This document shows, piece after piece, positions 12,607 to 23,786 of a stretch of 64,000 nt of DNA; positions within the stretch are counted from its first letter, which is position 1; each line of letters starts with the position of its first letter. The stretch is from Trichoplusia ni (taxonomy: Eukaryota; Arthropoda; Insecta; Lepidoptera; Noctuidae). A model generated the notes under the pieces. It was not told where the DNA came from and made no database searches. It saw only the letters and a list, made by a program, of their open reading frames with translations. The position numbers were made by a program, and so were the translations under genes. The DNA lies in assembly GCF_003590095.1 (NCBI RefSeq), contig NC_039493.1, positions 9,796,001-9,860,000 of the forward strand, read 5' to 3'.

Positions 12607-12993
12607 ATGACTAAGGTAAAAATGTTTCCATCGCCACTTTTGAACCGTATAAGACCGACACAAAGTACTTTTATATTTAAGCGAAATGCAGGAGGCACTC
12701 CAACTGACCCGATCCAAAAACTATTCGTCGAAAAAATCAGGGAATACAAACAGAAAAGCGTAGGTGGCGAATTCGTAGACCCAAGCCCAGATATCAAGAA
12801 GGAATTGGCGGCTGAAATGGCGAAACTGGACAAAAATTATGGAGGCGGCCCAAATGTTGATATGACGGCTTTCCCACAGTTCAAATTTGATGAGCCAAAG
12901 ATAGATCCCATTGATAACGTCAAAACAGCGCCAGCGAAGCAGGAGAAGAAGAAGGACGAGAAGAAGGACGAGAAGAAGGGCGGGAAGAAATAA
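12607..12993 (+). CDS. ATPsynCF6: ATP synthase-coupling factor 6, mitochondrial (subunit F6)
   Basis: This is a subunit of the peripheral stalk of mitochondrial F1Fo ATP synthase, where it helps tie F1 to Fo at the inner membrane. The 128-aa product has a basic, acidic-free N-terminus (about residues 1-29, TFIFKRNAGG) fitting a mitochondrial presequence. The family core follows at about 30-100: DPIQKLFVEKIREYKQKS, GGEFVDPSPDIKKEL, then DMTAFPQFKF and a Pro/Asp-rich KIDPID. The reading frame is intact in one exon. Two in-frame starts exist (12607 and 12622); the first is taken, but the second (MFPSPLL) would also give a presequence. Oddities are the lack of introns and a lysine/glutamate-rich tail (last 20 or so residues) beyond the usual insect end. 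A functional retrocopy is possible, but no poly(A) tract or flanking direct repeat was noticed. The call is firm. Confidence 0.9.
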   Translation: MTKVKMFPSPLLNRIRPTQSTFIFKRNAGGTPTDPIQKLFVEKIREYKQKSVGGEFVDPSPDIKKELAAEMAKLDKNYGGGPNVDMTAFPQFKFDEPKIDPIDNVKTAPAKQEKKKDEKKDEKKGGKK

Positions 12994-13032
12994 ATAATAT
13001 TTGTAGTTATGGTTAGATTGTACATACATCGT

Positions 13033-13141
13033 ATTAAACTGTGATTATACAAGACGGTGGTATTGATTACAACAAAGTGAACTCTATCTGTGCACTATAG
13101 CACTGTACCGTTTACGTTCTAAGTAAAAATAGACAAATAAA
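13033..13141 (+). other. Candidate polyadenylation signals of the coupling factor 6 gene
   Basis: ATTAAA lies at 13033-13038 (about 40 bases after the stop) and AATAAA at 13136-13141. A further AATAAA overlaps the stop codon (12989-12994). Which one is used cannot be told here. Confidence 0.4.
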
Positions 13142-13775
13142 AAAGGCAATATATAGCAAGTTAATACGCTTTACTACAGTTCGCAAATTGCGGTATAATG
13201 CCCCAATACGAAAGGGGCGAACCAATCGCCATTTACTGCAAGCTCGGCCAGTAACTAAAAGAAAAACCCAATTACTTGAGTTTTTGTGAGAAAACTTTCT
13301 TTTTTATATCCTCCGTGGTTTAGCTGTGATGTAGCCGTGCTAAGAACTTAGAAGTATACCAGAACGAAAGCACTATTGTTGTCGAAAGAAACTTAAAGGA
13401 GACACATATGGTATCGTTTTCTTTTAGGTTATTATACCTTGCTGTTTCTGGCTAAAGGAAAACTTAGATAGCGTGTAAACTCCTTATAATACGAGCTCTA
13501 GAAAGTTTTCTTCGAAAATATAACATTTGGTTTGCGAGCATTGTTTACTAATTGTTTCTAGAAGACAACAATTTGTTCCTTATTTACTGTTAATTGTTTC
13601 TAGTTTTTATTTATGCAAAGATATGGAAACTTTTATATACATACCTATTTTTTAGTTTTTTGGTACTGAATTAATTTATTGGTGTATTTATTAAGAAATA
13701 CAATTGTCATTATCAAGGAAAAAAAATGCAGTAACTTTAAAATATCATAATATAAAACCAATTAATTTTATATCA

Positions 13776-14044
13776 GACTAGCTGTTGCCCGCGACTTCGT
13801 TCCCGTGGGTAGAAGAAGATGTAAGTTATGATTTATACCCGTCCTGTTTTTCTTTCACATTTTCCATTGTATCTTCGCTCCTATTAGTCGCAGAGTGATG
13901 GTTTATAGCCTAAAGCCTTCCTCGATTAATTGTCTACTCAACACAAAAAGAATTTTTCAATTTGGACCAGTAGTTCCTGAGATTAGCGCGTTCAAACAAA
14001 CAAACAAACAAACAAACTCTTCAGGTTTATATATTAGTATAGAT
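13776..14044 (+). repeat. Repeat R2 ('tagctgttgcccgcgac'), full copy; left arm of an inverted pair
   Basis: It starts GACTAGCTGTTGCCCGCGAC and ends in an (AAAC)n-like microsatellite followed by 'tcaggtttatatattagtatagat'. This head and tail are typical of a widespread short lepidopteran element. It is almost identical to the reverse complement of 15881-16132. Differences are a few substitutions, two AAAC units and a poly-T length change. It carries no ORF. Confidence 0.85.
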
Positions 14045-14394
14045 GTAATGAACGATTACGCACATTAATTAAGTTAAGAGCTCGAAGTCTGGGGCACCGC
14101 CGAGCGAGGAATTCCTAACAAGAGCCTCTGACACTCTCGTAATACAAGTTTATCCAGTGACAAGGGAGTATTTTTATTACCTGCCGACTTAACATCCAAA
14201 AGAGACGTAAAAGTTACTACCGTGCATTATTTCGAGTTTTTGGAACTTTAAAAATTATGTAGGTATTATTTCATATCCTAGTTACAATGTTATGCTGGTA
14301 GGAGAAAATAGAGTCGAACATTTGGAATCCAGGTTTTTCTTTGTCAATAGCATAGTAAATATTACTAGTAATGTGTCAATAGTGTGTTAGGTAC

Positions 14395-14560
14395 AATAAG
14401 TATTGTATGGAGGATTGCAACGCATTGCCATACACCGACACAAAAACGCGGATGACGTAGCACGGCGGTTCAGGTTTAGTCAGTAAAAGTCTGACACTAC
14501 CCATTTCCTCCCCCGAGGGAGTGGGTGTCCATGAGGACTCCCCCGCCTAAACAAACAAAA
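14395..14560. repeat. Probable repeat fragment ('ggtgtccatgaggactcccc')
   Basis: The text 'gtaaaagtctgacactacccatttcctcccccgagg' followed by 'gtgtccatgaggactccccc' and an A-rich run (aaacaaaaaaaaaa at about 14557) looks like the end of a retroposon seen often in Lepidoptera. No second copy was found in this window, so the call rests on general resemblance and the A-rich tail. Confidence 0.4.
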
Positions 14561-15725
14561 AAAAAAGGTACAATAAGTATAACTTTGCCCAAAATCGTAT
14601 TGCCACTCTGCAACCTCCGCAATCCATTCACTGGCCGCCAAGGCAAAAACAAAGATGATTGAAGAAGTTCTTCACAGAGCCAGTTGAGACGGGCACATAA
14701 TCCATTTGAGCTCACTACATTATTTAATAAGGGCGCTAGTATGGCCGACTACAGAATATCGGAGGTATTAACAATAGCTCGCACATCATCTAATTAATTA
14801 CGTGCACAGACTTCGTTACCCTTCGCTTCGGTTATTGTTGCAGATATTGTCGTATATGAAGCCAAATAATTCTGTTAGCAATTTAAATTGGCGTGCATAT
14901 AATAATTTAATTTTAGAAAATATAATGTTATATTTAAAATACTCTTGCATACTTGTTTTAATCAAAGCATGCTTACGCTTTTTAAATGGACAGGGACATG
15001 CATGGACAGGGTTTTGAAATAGGTATCTTTGTATAGGTTTTGTTGCTATATTGCGGTCTATATATCAATGTTTTTACTTTGTTATATACATATATGACGA
15101 TGATGACAATGGAGGACGGTTCCACACGCCATTAGGCCTGATTCGCATGGGAGCTTTTTTAATGCGCGTTAAAAAAAGCGTTCAAATAGAACAAATGCAA
15201 AATTTCCAAGTACTTGTTCATACGTCCGTGCTTTTTTTTTAGGTTTTCTGTAACTCGAATTTATATCAATTCCTCCTAATTACTAACTATCACCAATATC
15301 ATCGCAGCACGAAGCAATAGATGAAATAGGTACATTTTGTAGACTTCTCAGGAAAAATTATCAAATATTTGTCAGGACCTTATTATTTTTAACAAGGTAA
15401 CTTTACATATAATTCGTTGTCTCCTTTCAACAGGAAAATACTGTCGCTATTTCTGTAGGGGATATTCTTTTACGACTTCCCGGATTAAGACGAAAATGAG
15501 TTATGTCATAATTATTATTAAGTTTGCAAAGTAAAACATCTAAACAAAAATGTAACAAGTCGAGTCACAAAACAGTTTAACGTTTGACGGATAATTTTAA
15601 ATGAATTTACTGATGTACTTTCATGTTTCAACGAAGAAAAGTCTTTGTTTTAAATACCTATACTCTTTTTGTAAGACGGAAAAAATATATTAAATGGCCA
15701 CATGTTTTGTTTTACAAAACGTAAA
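14561..15725. other. Intergenic, no gene recognised
   Basis: AT-rich sequence. ORFs of 63-72 codons show no motifs. No recognised repeat. Confidence 0.4.
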
Positions 15726-15880
15726 TTTCGTATAGCCGAGTTGTTGAGGTCACAGGTCGCGGGTTCGATCCCCGCGTAGGACAAGTATTTTTGTGATCAA
15801 AGAAAGCTTGTCCTGTGTCTGAGTGTATTTGTTAAGACATGAATGTTTTAGAAACTCCCCGCGACACAAGGATTATCTAT
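15726..15880 (+). repeat. tRNA-derived SINE with intact box B
   Basis: A tRNA-like head contains 'tagccgagttg' (box A-like) and GGGTTCGATCCCCGC (a strong polymerase III box B). The body follows: 'gcttgtcctgtgtctgagtgtattt', 'catgaatgtttta', 'ccccgcgacacaaggatta'. A diverged relative is at 57855-58010 and a possible third at 58370-58480. It abuts the inverted R2 copy at 15881. Confidence 0.75.
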
Positions 15881-16132
15881 ATCTATATTCTATATTAATA
15901 TATAAACCTGAAGAGTTTGTTTGTTTGTTTGAACGCGCTAATCTCAGGAACTACTGGTCCAAATTGAAAAATTCTTTTTGTGTTGAGTAGACAATTAATC
16001 GAGGAAGGCTTTAGGCTATAAACCATCACGCTGCGACTAATAGGAGCGAAGATACAATGGAAAATGTGAAAAAAAAACAGGAGGGGTATAAATCATAACT
16101 TACATCTTCTTCTACCCACGGGAACGAAGTCG
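15881..16132 (-). repeat. Repeat R2, inverted copy; right arm of the inverted pair
   Basis: The reverse complement matches 13790-14044 over about 250 bp with only a handful of differences. It stops at 'cgacttcg' and so lacks the first 15 or so bases of the element. Spacing between arms is about 1.8 kb. Confidence 0.85.
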
Positions 16133-16249
16133 TTTATTATTTAAAAAAATACTTATCTGCTTATTCTCATACACTTAAATAGTTTTACTTCACTTAACAA
16201 CATTTGTATCGTTACTTTCTTTGGTATTAAGTATACAGTACAGTACTGT

Positions 16250-16830
16250 AGTGTCTAATCAAGGCTGTGTTACCGCGTCTAGCGATCATCAGGCATACGG
16301 CTTTGAATATTCAACGGAGCAATTACTAGTTAAATCTCTGGTATCTTGCTGGATTCCACCACTACTACGGATTGCATTTTAACTAGAACAACTTTACTTT
16401 CGAACATGTAACTATTAATCTGTCCTTGTTTTTAAGAGCAGCTTATAATGTAAAAACGTCATAACTATTCAAGGAAGTTATTAATTATACTTTTTCTTAA
16501 CCTTATTAATTTTCTGTCGTGTTTTTAAGTTATTACCGATAATTAATTTCATTTCAAAGATTCTATTTGTTTTTATCTGCTGTTAGTTTTTCGGACAATA
16601 TATCGATAAGGAATCGGAGTTTACTAACATATACACATAACTATCTAAAAGTTTGTTAATAAGCGGAGTACTTTTGAAATTGCGAGGGTATGCCTCTAGT
16701 AACCATGGCAACGGTAATGTGCCCGTGTAGTGGAAACGCGTACTTGAGGTAATAGTGTGAGCACGAGTAGATAATCCTTCTGTTAATATTCACTGTCAGT
16801 AGCTATGAGTGTGCTGGTACAAGCGTACCA
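16250..16830 (+). promoter_or_regulatory. 5' flank of aldehyde oxidase copy A, duplicated after copy A
   Basis: This block realigns with 23787-24290. Shared landmarks, in order: 'gtctaatca.ggctg', 'atcatcagg', 'cggctt.gaatattcaacggag', 'ctggt.tc', 'ctgtccttgttttt', 'aatcggag', 'gtac.tga', 'atagtgtgagca', 'cctgttaat' and 'gtcagtagct'. It ends about 430 bp before the copy A start codon. Co-linearity shows it was part of the original tandem-duplication unit and so probably includes the ancestral promoter or a 5' UTR exon. Identity is moderate with many indels, comparable to the introns. Confidence 0.65.
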
Positions 16831-17246
16831 TGGTGGTCGTATGCAAATCCATTATATTTACGAGTAATGCTAGGAGCATAGTTTTTTTAGTATTTAGTTT
16901 GAAAATGATGCCGCGTTAACAAAAAGTTTTCCATTGCCAATGTTTTAAACTTAATTGTTCTCTACTATTTCTTCTGATGGTTTAAAGGATGTTCCAAGTT
17001 TTTTAAATATTAAAAGTGCGGTGCTATGTGTGTTTCAATTCTATTTTGTATAATACGCAGACAGAGTTACGGGACAAGCAGCTAGTAGATCAGAATTCAG
17101 CAAAAACATCTGTAAATCCTGTTTACGCATCAATGCCCTGATATTTTTCGTGAGCGCACTCGTTATTTAAATTTAAGGCATTATTTAGTTTGACTTTGTC
17201 TGGCCATTACTTTTCTTGGTGTCAGATGCTTGGAAGTACCATTTAC

Positions 17247-17264
17247 ATGGCAAAAGGCATATGA
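17247..17264 (+). promoter_or_regulatory. Five-codon upstream ORF before copy A start
   Basis: ATG GCA AAA GGC ATA TGA ends one base before the ATG at 17266. It aligns with the true start of copy B (ATG GCT GAA GAA ATT AAA GAA ATG), but copy A is two bases shorter across this stretch, which throws the old start out of frame. It could lower or condition translation of copy A through re-initiation. Confidence 0.6.
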
Positions 17265-17265
17265 A

Positions 17266-20200
17266 ATGGATCGAGTAAATTTTAAAATCAATGGAAGAAA
17301 CTATAGCGGTGCGTACTACATATTTTCCTTTCTTTTTTAGTTTCCCAAGTACAAAAAATATATACCTATTTCTATTTTGCAGCGGGTTCTGAATTTCCTG
17401 TGGACCTGACGTTAAATGATTATATCCGTCGCTATGCGGAGCTGCGCGGCACTAAGTACATGTGTCAGGAGGGCGGCTGCGGCGCGTGCGTCGTCAACGT
17501 GCGAGCTCGTCAGCCCGACTCACAGGAAATGTGTTCCTTCTCCGTCAACTCTGTAAGTAACCTTACTACCACTAGAAAGCAATTTCCGTGGTTTTAGACT
17601 TTGAAGTCCAAAAGATTAGATATTGAAGCTAGTTTTTTTATTCCCGAAAAAATCTCAGGACATATTTTTTCTTCTAAACGAGATTTGACTGAAAGATATT
17701 CTACGGCCTGCCGTCACTAATAAGGCAATTCAAAGGATCTAAGCTTTAAAATAATTTCAAGCACTCGGCCCTACGGCCTTGCGAACTGAGTAGGATTTGA
17801 TTGGTTTGTAAATGAGTGTCTTTTACTCAAGAAATGGAGAAAGTCTCTGATACTAGTCTTTATTTCAACAGTGTCTCGTGGTTCTAATGTCCTGTGATGG
17901 CTGGGACATAACAACTATCGAAGGCATTGGAAACCGGAAGATTGGTTACAACATCATACAGAAACGTCTCAATCATTTCTTTGGGTCGCAGTGTGGATAT
18001 TGCAGTCCAGGATTTGTTATGACCATGTATAGGTAACTTTTTTATTGGTCAAATGTTTGCTTCGATTTTAATAGCGCTTAAATATTGTATGGAACCCTTT
18101 TTTGGTTCTATGTATCTTTTCCACACACAGATTATTTAATTCCAATTTAATTAATTTTGCTAAGTCTTAAATTATTTTACCACAAGAATTAATGCAGTTA
18201 ATGTTTTAGTCTTGTAGATAGTAGTGATCGTCATTTAACGGAAGCAGAAATAGAAAACTCTTTAGGCGGCAACATATGTAGGTGCACTGGCTATCGTCCT
18301 ATTTTGGAAGCATTCAAATCACTTGCCCTTAACCCAGATCCAAATATCTTAAAAAAAATAAAGGATATAGAAGACGTGTCTGAACAAATATGTCCTAAAT
18401 CCGGTGAAGCGTGTGGCGGTACTTGTGGGATCACTGACGACTGGTGTTTAGTGAACATGAATAATACAAGCAATAAGGATTTACCGAAAAAGATATCTTT
18501 AGCTGATGGAAGACTGTGGTACGCTGTTAACAATATACGATCGATTTTTAATGTTTTGGACGACGTCGGATATGACTCTTACATGTTGGTCAGTGGTAAC
18601 ACAGCGCGAGGTAATGTATGCATATGTACATTTTTGAGAGTAAGCACAGTCTAGTGTTAAAGGATATTTAGTGCTAATAATAGGCCAATTAAAACTGAAC
18701 AGTCAATTGTTTCTAATCGTAAAAAATATGTATGTCCATTTTTTAGTTTAATGGCTATTTTTTGTCTTAGAGGAATCTCTGCGTGATTCCACCGATATGT
18801 GTTAACTTATGACATTCGGGTAACTAAAATGTTAATTTGGATTTCAGGTGTTTTTCCCATGCCGCTCTATCCCAAGCTGTTGATTGACATAAGTGATGTG
18901 GAGGAGCTTGCCACACATTACATAGATGTGAACTTGGTCTTAGGAGCTAATACAACTTTAACTGATACAATGAACCTATTCAAAGAATTAGCAAATTCAA
19001 ACGAAGATTTCTGGTACTTAGATGTACTGTACGATCATTTGGAGAAAGTGGCTCACATACCAGTCAGAAATGTAAGTAATTTAAACATTTTTGAATTCTA
19101 GTAATATAATCAATCAATTACTTTAATAACTGCTCTATTATCCATACCACTAGTAATGGTAAAAGTTGTGCGTGATAAGATAATACTTTGATGATGAGGT
19201 CCAAAAATATTAAAAGACACACAAACACGTCTTGGCTTAACTTCTTGTTTTTTATTTTATTTGAATCATTAATTTACAGTCTATACGTAAATTAATACGT
19301 AACATAAACTTAATAGTATTAACAGTTCTTTGTCATTCTTTTATGTTTTCAGATTGGAACGCTTGCTGGTAATTTGGCTTTGAAGAATTGTTATCCAAGT
19401 TTTCAATCAGATGTATTTTTATTATTGGATTGTATCGGGGCCACTATTAACCTTGGTATAAACACTAAACATATTGTTCGTGAGAGTAATTGCTTTTACA
19501 ATTGCAAGTACTGTAACCTATTATTTTTTCAGTTGATCGAAATATGACACAGACTGAAATGAAACTACCCGAATTTTTGAAAACTGATCTAAAAGGAAAA
19601 CTAATAACGCAAATAAAACTGCGGCCTCTGTCAAGAAACTATGAATTAGTAACTTATAAGGTAAGGCTAACTCAACTTTCTGAGTAGACACTTACTGGTT
19701 AGTATTTCCTCTTTTTGTTTTGTGATATCCCAATATCTGAAAATTTGCGGACAGAATAATGCCTAATAGCAAAACCCTTAAAAATGCAAGTAAAATCTAA
19801 ACAGGAACATTTGTTTCTAGATAGCGAGAAGGGAACAAAACGCCCAGGCTGAAGTGAATTCAGCTTTTCTTTTGAAATTCAACCCTCATACACATCTCGT
19901 TGATGAAGCTTCCATTGTGTACGGTAATATTAATCCATCATTTACTCACGCCTACGAAACAGAGAAGTTTTTGAAGGGCTGTAATATATTTAACAATGAC
20001 ACCTTGCAATCGGCTCTGAGGATCTTAGAGAAGGAAATTAATCCTAATGTACGACCACCGTACCCACCCCCGAGTGTCAGAAAAAAAGTGGCTTTGGGCC
20101 TTTTCTACAAGGTATGATAGTTCCTCCTGCCCTTTGAAATTTGACTTAATTGTAATTTAGACTTATGAAAAAATGTGAATATTCGTAACGTGTTCTGTTC

Positions 20201-23200
20201 ATAATTGATATCGAGTAACCTTTACAGGCTGTTATAAAATTATGCCCTAAGGATGTTTTGAATCCTATTTATAAATCTGGAGCGACTACACCAAGTGACG
20301 ATAGACCACCAGTTAGTCGAAGTTATCAAGAATTTGACACTGATGAAGATGAGTATCCCATTACACAGCCGGTGCTGAAGAAGGAAGGACTAATTCAATG
20401 TGCAGGTGAAGCTATGTACAGCGATGACGAACCCAGAGTAAAAGATGAAATATTTGGTGCGTTTGTTCTTTCCACTGTAGTAAAAGGAGATATAGAAAAT
20501 ATTGATGGATCTGAAGCGTTGGTAAGTACTCAATGTTAGTGCTGTGCTTCAACGATTATTGAGGAATTAAATAATATTTATTTATTTAACTTGAATTATG
20601 TTTTGTGTTATTGATAGAAACATGAAGGTATTTTAGCAGTGTTGACTGCAGCTGATATACCAGGAGTAAACAGCGTTATACGTGCAAACTTTTTATTCGT
20701 AGAAGAAAACGAAGAACTCTTTGCGAGCGATAAAGTAATTTATTATAACCAACCAGTTGCTCTTGTAGTGGCTGTGAATCAAAAATTAGCCGATAAAATG
20801 ACGTCATTAGTAAAAGTGAATTATAAAAATGTTCCAATGAAGCCTATAGTCTTTACTATAGATGATGCAATACATGCTCCAAAACATGAAAATAGACTGG
20901 TTTCGTATCCTGGTATAGAGCCTACAGATAGAGGGACAAATACAAAGCACGTTGTCAAAGGGACGTTTATTAGTCCACGCCAGTTTCACCACACAATGGA
21001 GCTGCATACAACTGTTACCAAACCAGTTGATGAAGGATTTGAAGTAATATCATCTACACAGTTCATGGACCATGTACAAGCATCAATAGCCCAGGTTTTA
21101 AAAATACCTGAGAGTTTGTAAGTATTGCCTATTACCTGCTAGTTAAATCATGTTTGCCATTACTGTTAAGAAAGTATTTATAAGCGTTTTCGTTTTACAG
21201 GATTTTAGTAAAAACGCGCAGATGTGGAGGCGGTTTTGGTTCTAAAATTACTAGATCAAATTTTGCAGCGTGTGCTACTGCTTTAGTTGCTCATAAATTT
21301 AACAAGCCTTGTAGGGTTATAATGCCAATGACGAGTATGACGAGAGCTTTTGGTAAACGACCTAACAGTAGGCTTGACTATGAGGTTTGTGGTTTTAAAT
21401 TATCAATGTTTATGTAAATATTGATTATTTACAAGCAACAATACTGAATTTGAAATAAGTTGTGTGAAATAAATGGTGTTAAAAAATACAATTGTCTTTT
21501 TTAAGGTCGGAGTGGATGAAAAAGGTGAAATACAGTATATGGATGCTACATTATACATAAATGATGGACATTCTAAAAACGAAAATGAAAATACGATGGC
21601 AATCAATTCTATACAGACTTGTTATGATTCTCGTAGATGGAAAGTAAAATCTTTTGGAGTTATCACGGATGCACCATCAAACAGTTTTATGCGGGCACCT
21701 GGTAAGCATGACAAATATGTTACAAAAATGTTTTCTATCCTTCAGTTATAAACAAAAAGATTCTATTTCAGGTTGGCTTGAGGGAATTTCGGGTGTCGAA
21801 CACATAATAGATCATATAGCTGAAGAAATAAACAAAGATCCAGTACAAGTTCGGATGGCTAACTATCGCCCAGATGATGAAAATTTGCCTAAGCAGATCC
21901 CAATGTTTGTCGAGAAAATTAATTTGAAGGAGCGACAGGAAAGAATAAAACAGTTTAATAAATCAAACAGATGGAAGAAACGCGGGATAAAACTAAATAA
22001 TATGGCTTTTCCGTTTGCTTACGTTGGTAATCACGGCGCACTAGTATCTGTGAACCATGGTGATGGAAGTGTCATAGTAAACATTGGTGGTATAGAAATT
22101 GGGCAAGGGATTTTTACTAAAATAGCCCAAGTTGCTGCTTCTGAGCTCGACGTTCCTTTGAAAATTGTATCTGTTGTACCTAGTCATAACTTTGCAACCC
22201 CAAACAATTTCGCAACAGCAGCGAGTAACACAACTGAAACTTGTGCATATTGCGTGATCAGATGTTGTGATCAGATCAAAGCAAGATTAGCACCGTTTAG
22301 AGCAGCTAAACCAGAAGCATCTTGGAGGGAGATTGTATTCGAAGCAGATTTACAAGGAGTTTCATTACAAGCCAATTACTTAGCTGGTCAAAATGACTCA
22401 CGATTAACCAATTACAATATTTTTGGCATAGCTGTAACAGAAGTAGAAGTAGATATTTTAACTGGTACTAAATGGGTTGTAAGAGCTGATATATTCCAAG
22501 ATGCTGGTCGGAGTTTGAATCCAGGCATTGACATAGGGCAGGTGAGTTGTTTTGATATTTGGACGTTTTTATAAATCTGCATTGTCTTGTTGGTCAAACA
22601 TTGATGGAAACAATTCGTTATGTTATTTCCTATGAAAATTATTGGATCTTGCTCTGTGTCTAGATGTTATTTATATTTATGTTGGAAAACATACATATCT
22701 TTATTGTTTAACTCATTACCGTAATACGGGTTACCGTAATATGCCAAGTTTGAGATTGTGTAAAAGTGAAAAGATTGTTACTGCCAAACAGAAACTATCT
22801 TTTTAAATATATTTTTGTCGTAGGTGGAAGGAGCTTTCATTATGGCCACCTCCTTATGGTTGGTAGAAGATATCGTTTACGACAACAATACAGGAGAGTT
22901 ATATACTGACCGAACTTGGACTTACAAGGTTAAAGGCGCGAAAGACATACCGTACGATTTCCGCGTATATTTGCAACGACAGAGACCCAATCCCGTTGGA
23001 GTTTTGGGGGCTAAAGGTAAATGAAATAAAGCTATTGAATTAAACTTTGATGGATTGAAACATACGCCACTATGAATTATTATTTTTTCTAGCTGTGAGT
23101 GAGCCGCCTACTTGCCTAGGATATGTTGTAGTTGAATCCTTACGAAGTGCAATACTAAGCTCACGTAGAGACAGTGGCTACAATTCAAGTCATATTCCTC

Positions 23201-23473
23201 TCAGTAAGTATTATGATTTTTTGAAAACGTTAATGAAAGTGATATTCTTATTTTATTTGTATTTTAGCTTAAAAAAACGACGTAAATTAGTAAATATTCT
23301 GGTTCTGTATTATTATATTTTTAAAACCTTCATGTACATTATGGAACGCAATAAATTATTGAGTATTGACTAATGAAATATTTTTGGTTTATTTGATTTC
23401 AGGAGTTCCAGTTAATGTGGAAAGTCTTATTGAGGCGGCAGATGTCAAGCTTCAGGAATTTGTGTTATATTGA
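17266..23473 (+). CDS. AOX: Aldehyde oxidase, copy A (16 coding exons, 1279 aa)
   Basis: Molybdo-flavoenzyme oxidising aldehydes (and some N-heterocycles) to acids with O2. Exons: 17266-17308, 17383-17552, 17872-18032, 18210-18610, 18848-19071, 19353-19455, 19533-19660, 19821-20111, 20228-20521, 20618-21117, 21201-21384, 21506-21701, 21772-22541, 22824-23016, 23093-23203, 23403-23473; all GT-AG, frame open. Domains: 2Fe-2S I (C42, C47, C50, C72), 2Fe-2S II (C112, C115, C148, C150, in CRCTGYRP), FAD (VSGNTARG about 251; VRNIGTLAGN about 330), molybdopterin region (RCGGGFGSK about 779; MRAPG about 898; GQGIFTKIAQ), catalytic Glu in VSEPP (about 1223). MRAPG and the GKRP loop favour aldehyde oxidase over xanthine dehydrogenase, as does the lack of a clear NAD site. 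The start is the first in-frame ATG; it lacks the 7 N-terminal residues of copy B. Ser replaces Gly beside the catalytic Glu. Moth paralogues often act in antennal odorant or xenobiotic breakdown, but tissue is not deducible here. Confidence 0.93.
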
Positions 23474-23556
23474 AAAAATATTAACTTTTACGAATGTTAC
23501 CCAAGTTTAAAAAAAGAAAAGTTTTTACAGTTCGTTTATTATATTTGAAGGGATTG

Positions 23557-23562
23557 ATTAAA
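23557..23562 (+). other. Candidate polyadenylation signal (ATTAAA) of copy A
   Basis: ATTAAA lies about 84 bases after the copy A stop. No AATAAA was seen between the stop and the duplicated flank at 23787. Confidence 0.35.
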
Positions 23563-23786
23563 GGTTTCTTGAGTTTTATCTTTTGGCGGTCTAGCTCAAG
23601 TTGAACTGACCTTGTTCATAATATCAATTGCACTTTCTTCAAATCCTATCATAGCATAAAGACAATTTTGAGACTGCAAACTGTCAAGTAGCAATTTAAG
23701 TAAAGTAAGTATTCATTAAGTTTTTTGGTTTTCGATTAATTATTAGTTTTATTTGGCTTTTAGTAATCATTTATTGAGCAGCATTC

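Noticed and set aside
12555..13052. Three minus-strand frames of 71-102 codons over the coupling factor gene
   Set aside because: They are antisense shadows of the real plus-strand coding sequence; the plus frame matches a known family.
13996..14016. (AAAC)n array as a CRISPR-like or other ordered tandem repeat
   Set aside because: It is a short microsatellite inside dispersed repeat R2, with 3-5 units depending on the copy.
15740..15785. A functional tRNA gene (box B at GGGTTCGATCCCC)
   Set aside because: There is no cloverleaf with acceptor and anticodon arms, and the sequence continues into a SINE body also present at 57.9 kb.
17266..23473. Copy A as a pseudogene
   Set aside because: Sixteen exons join with consistent phases, all splice sites are GT-AG, no stop or frameshift occurs, and all cofactor ligands are kept; only the start region and one active-site neighbour changed.
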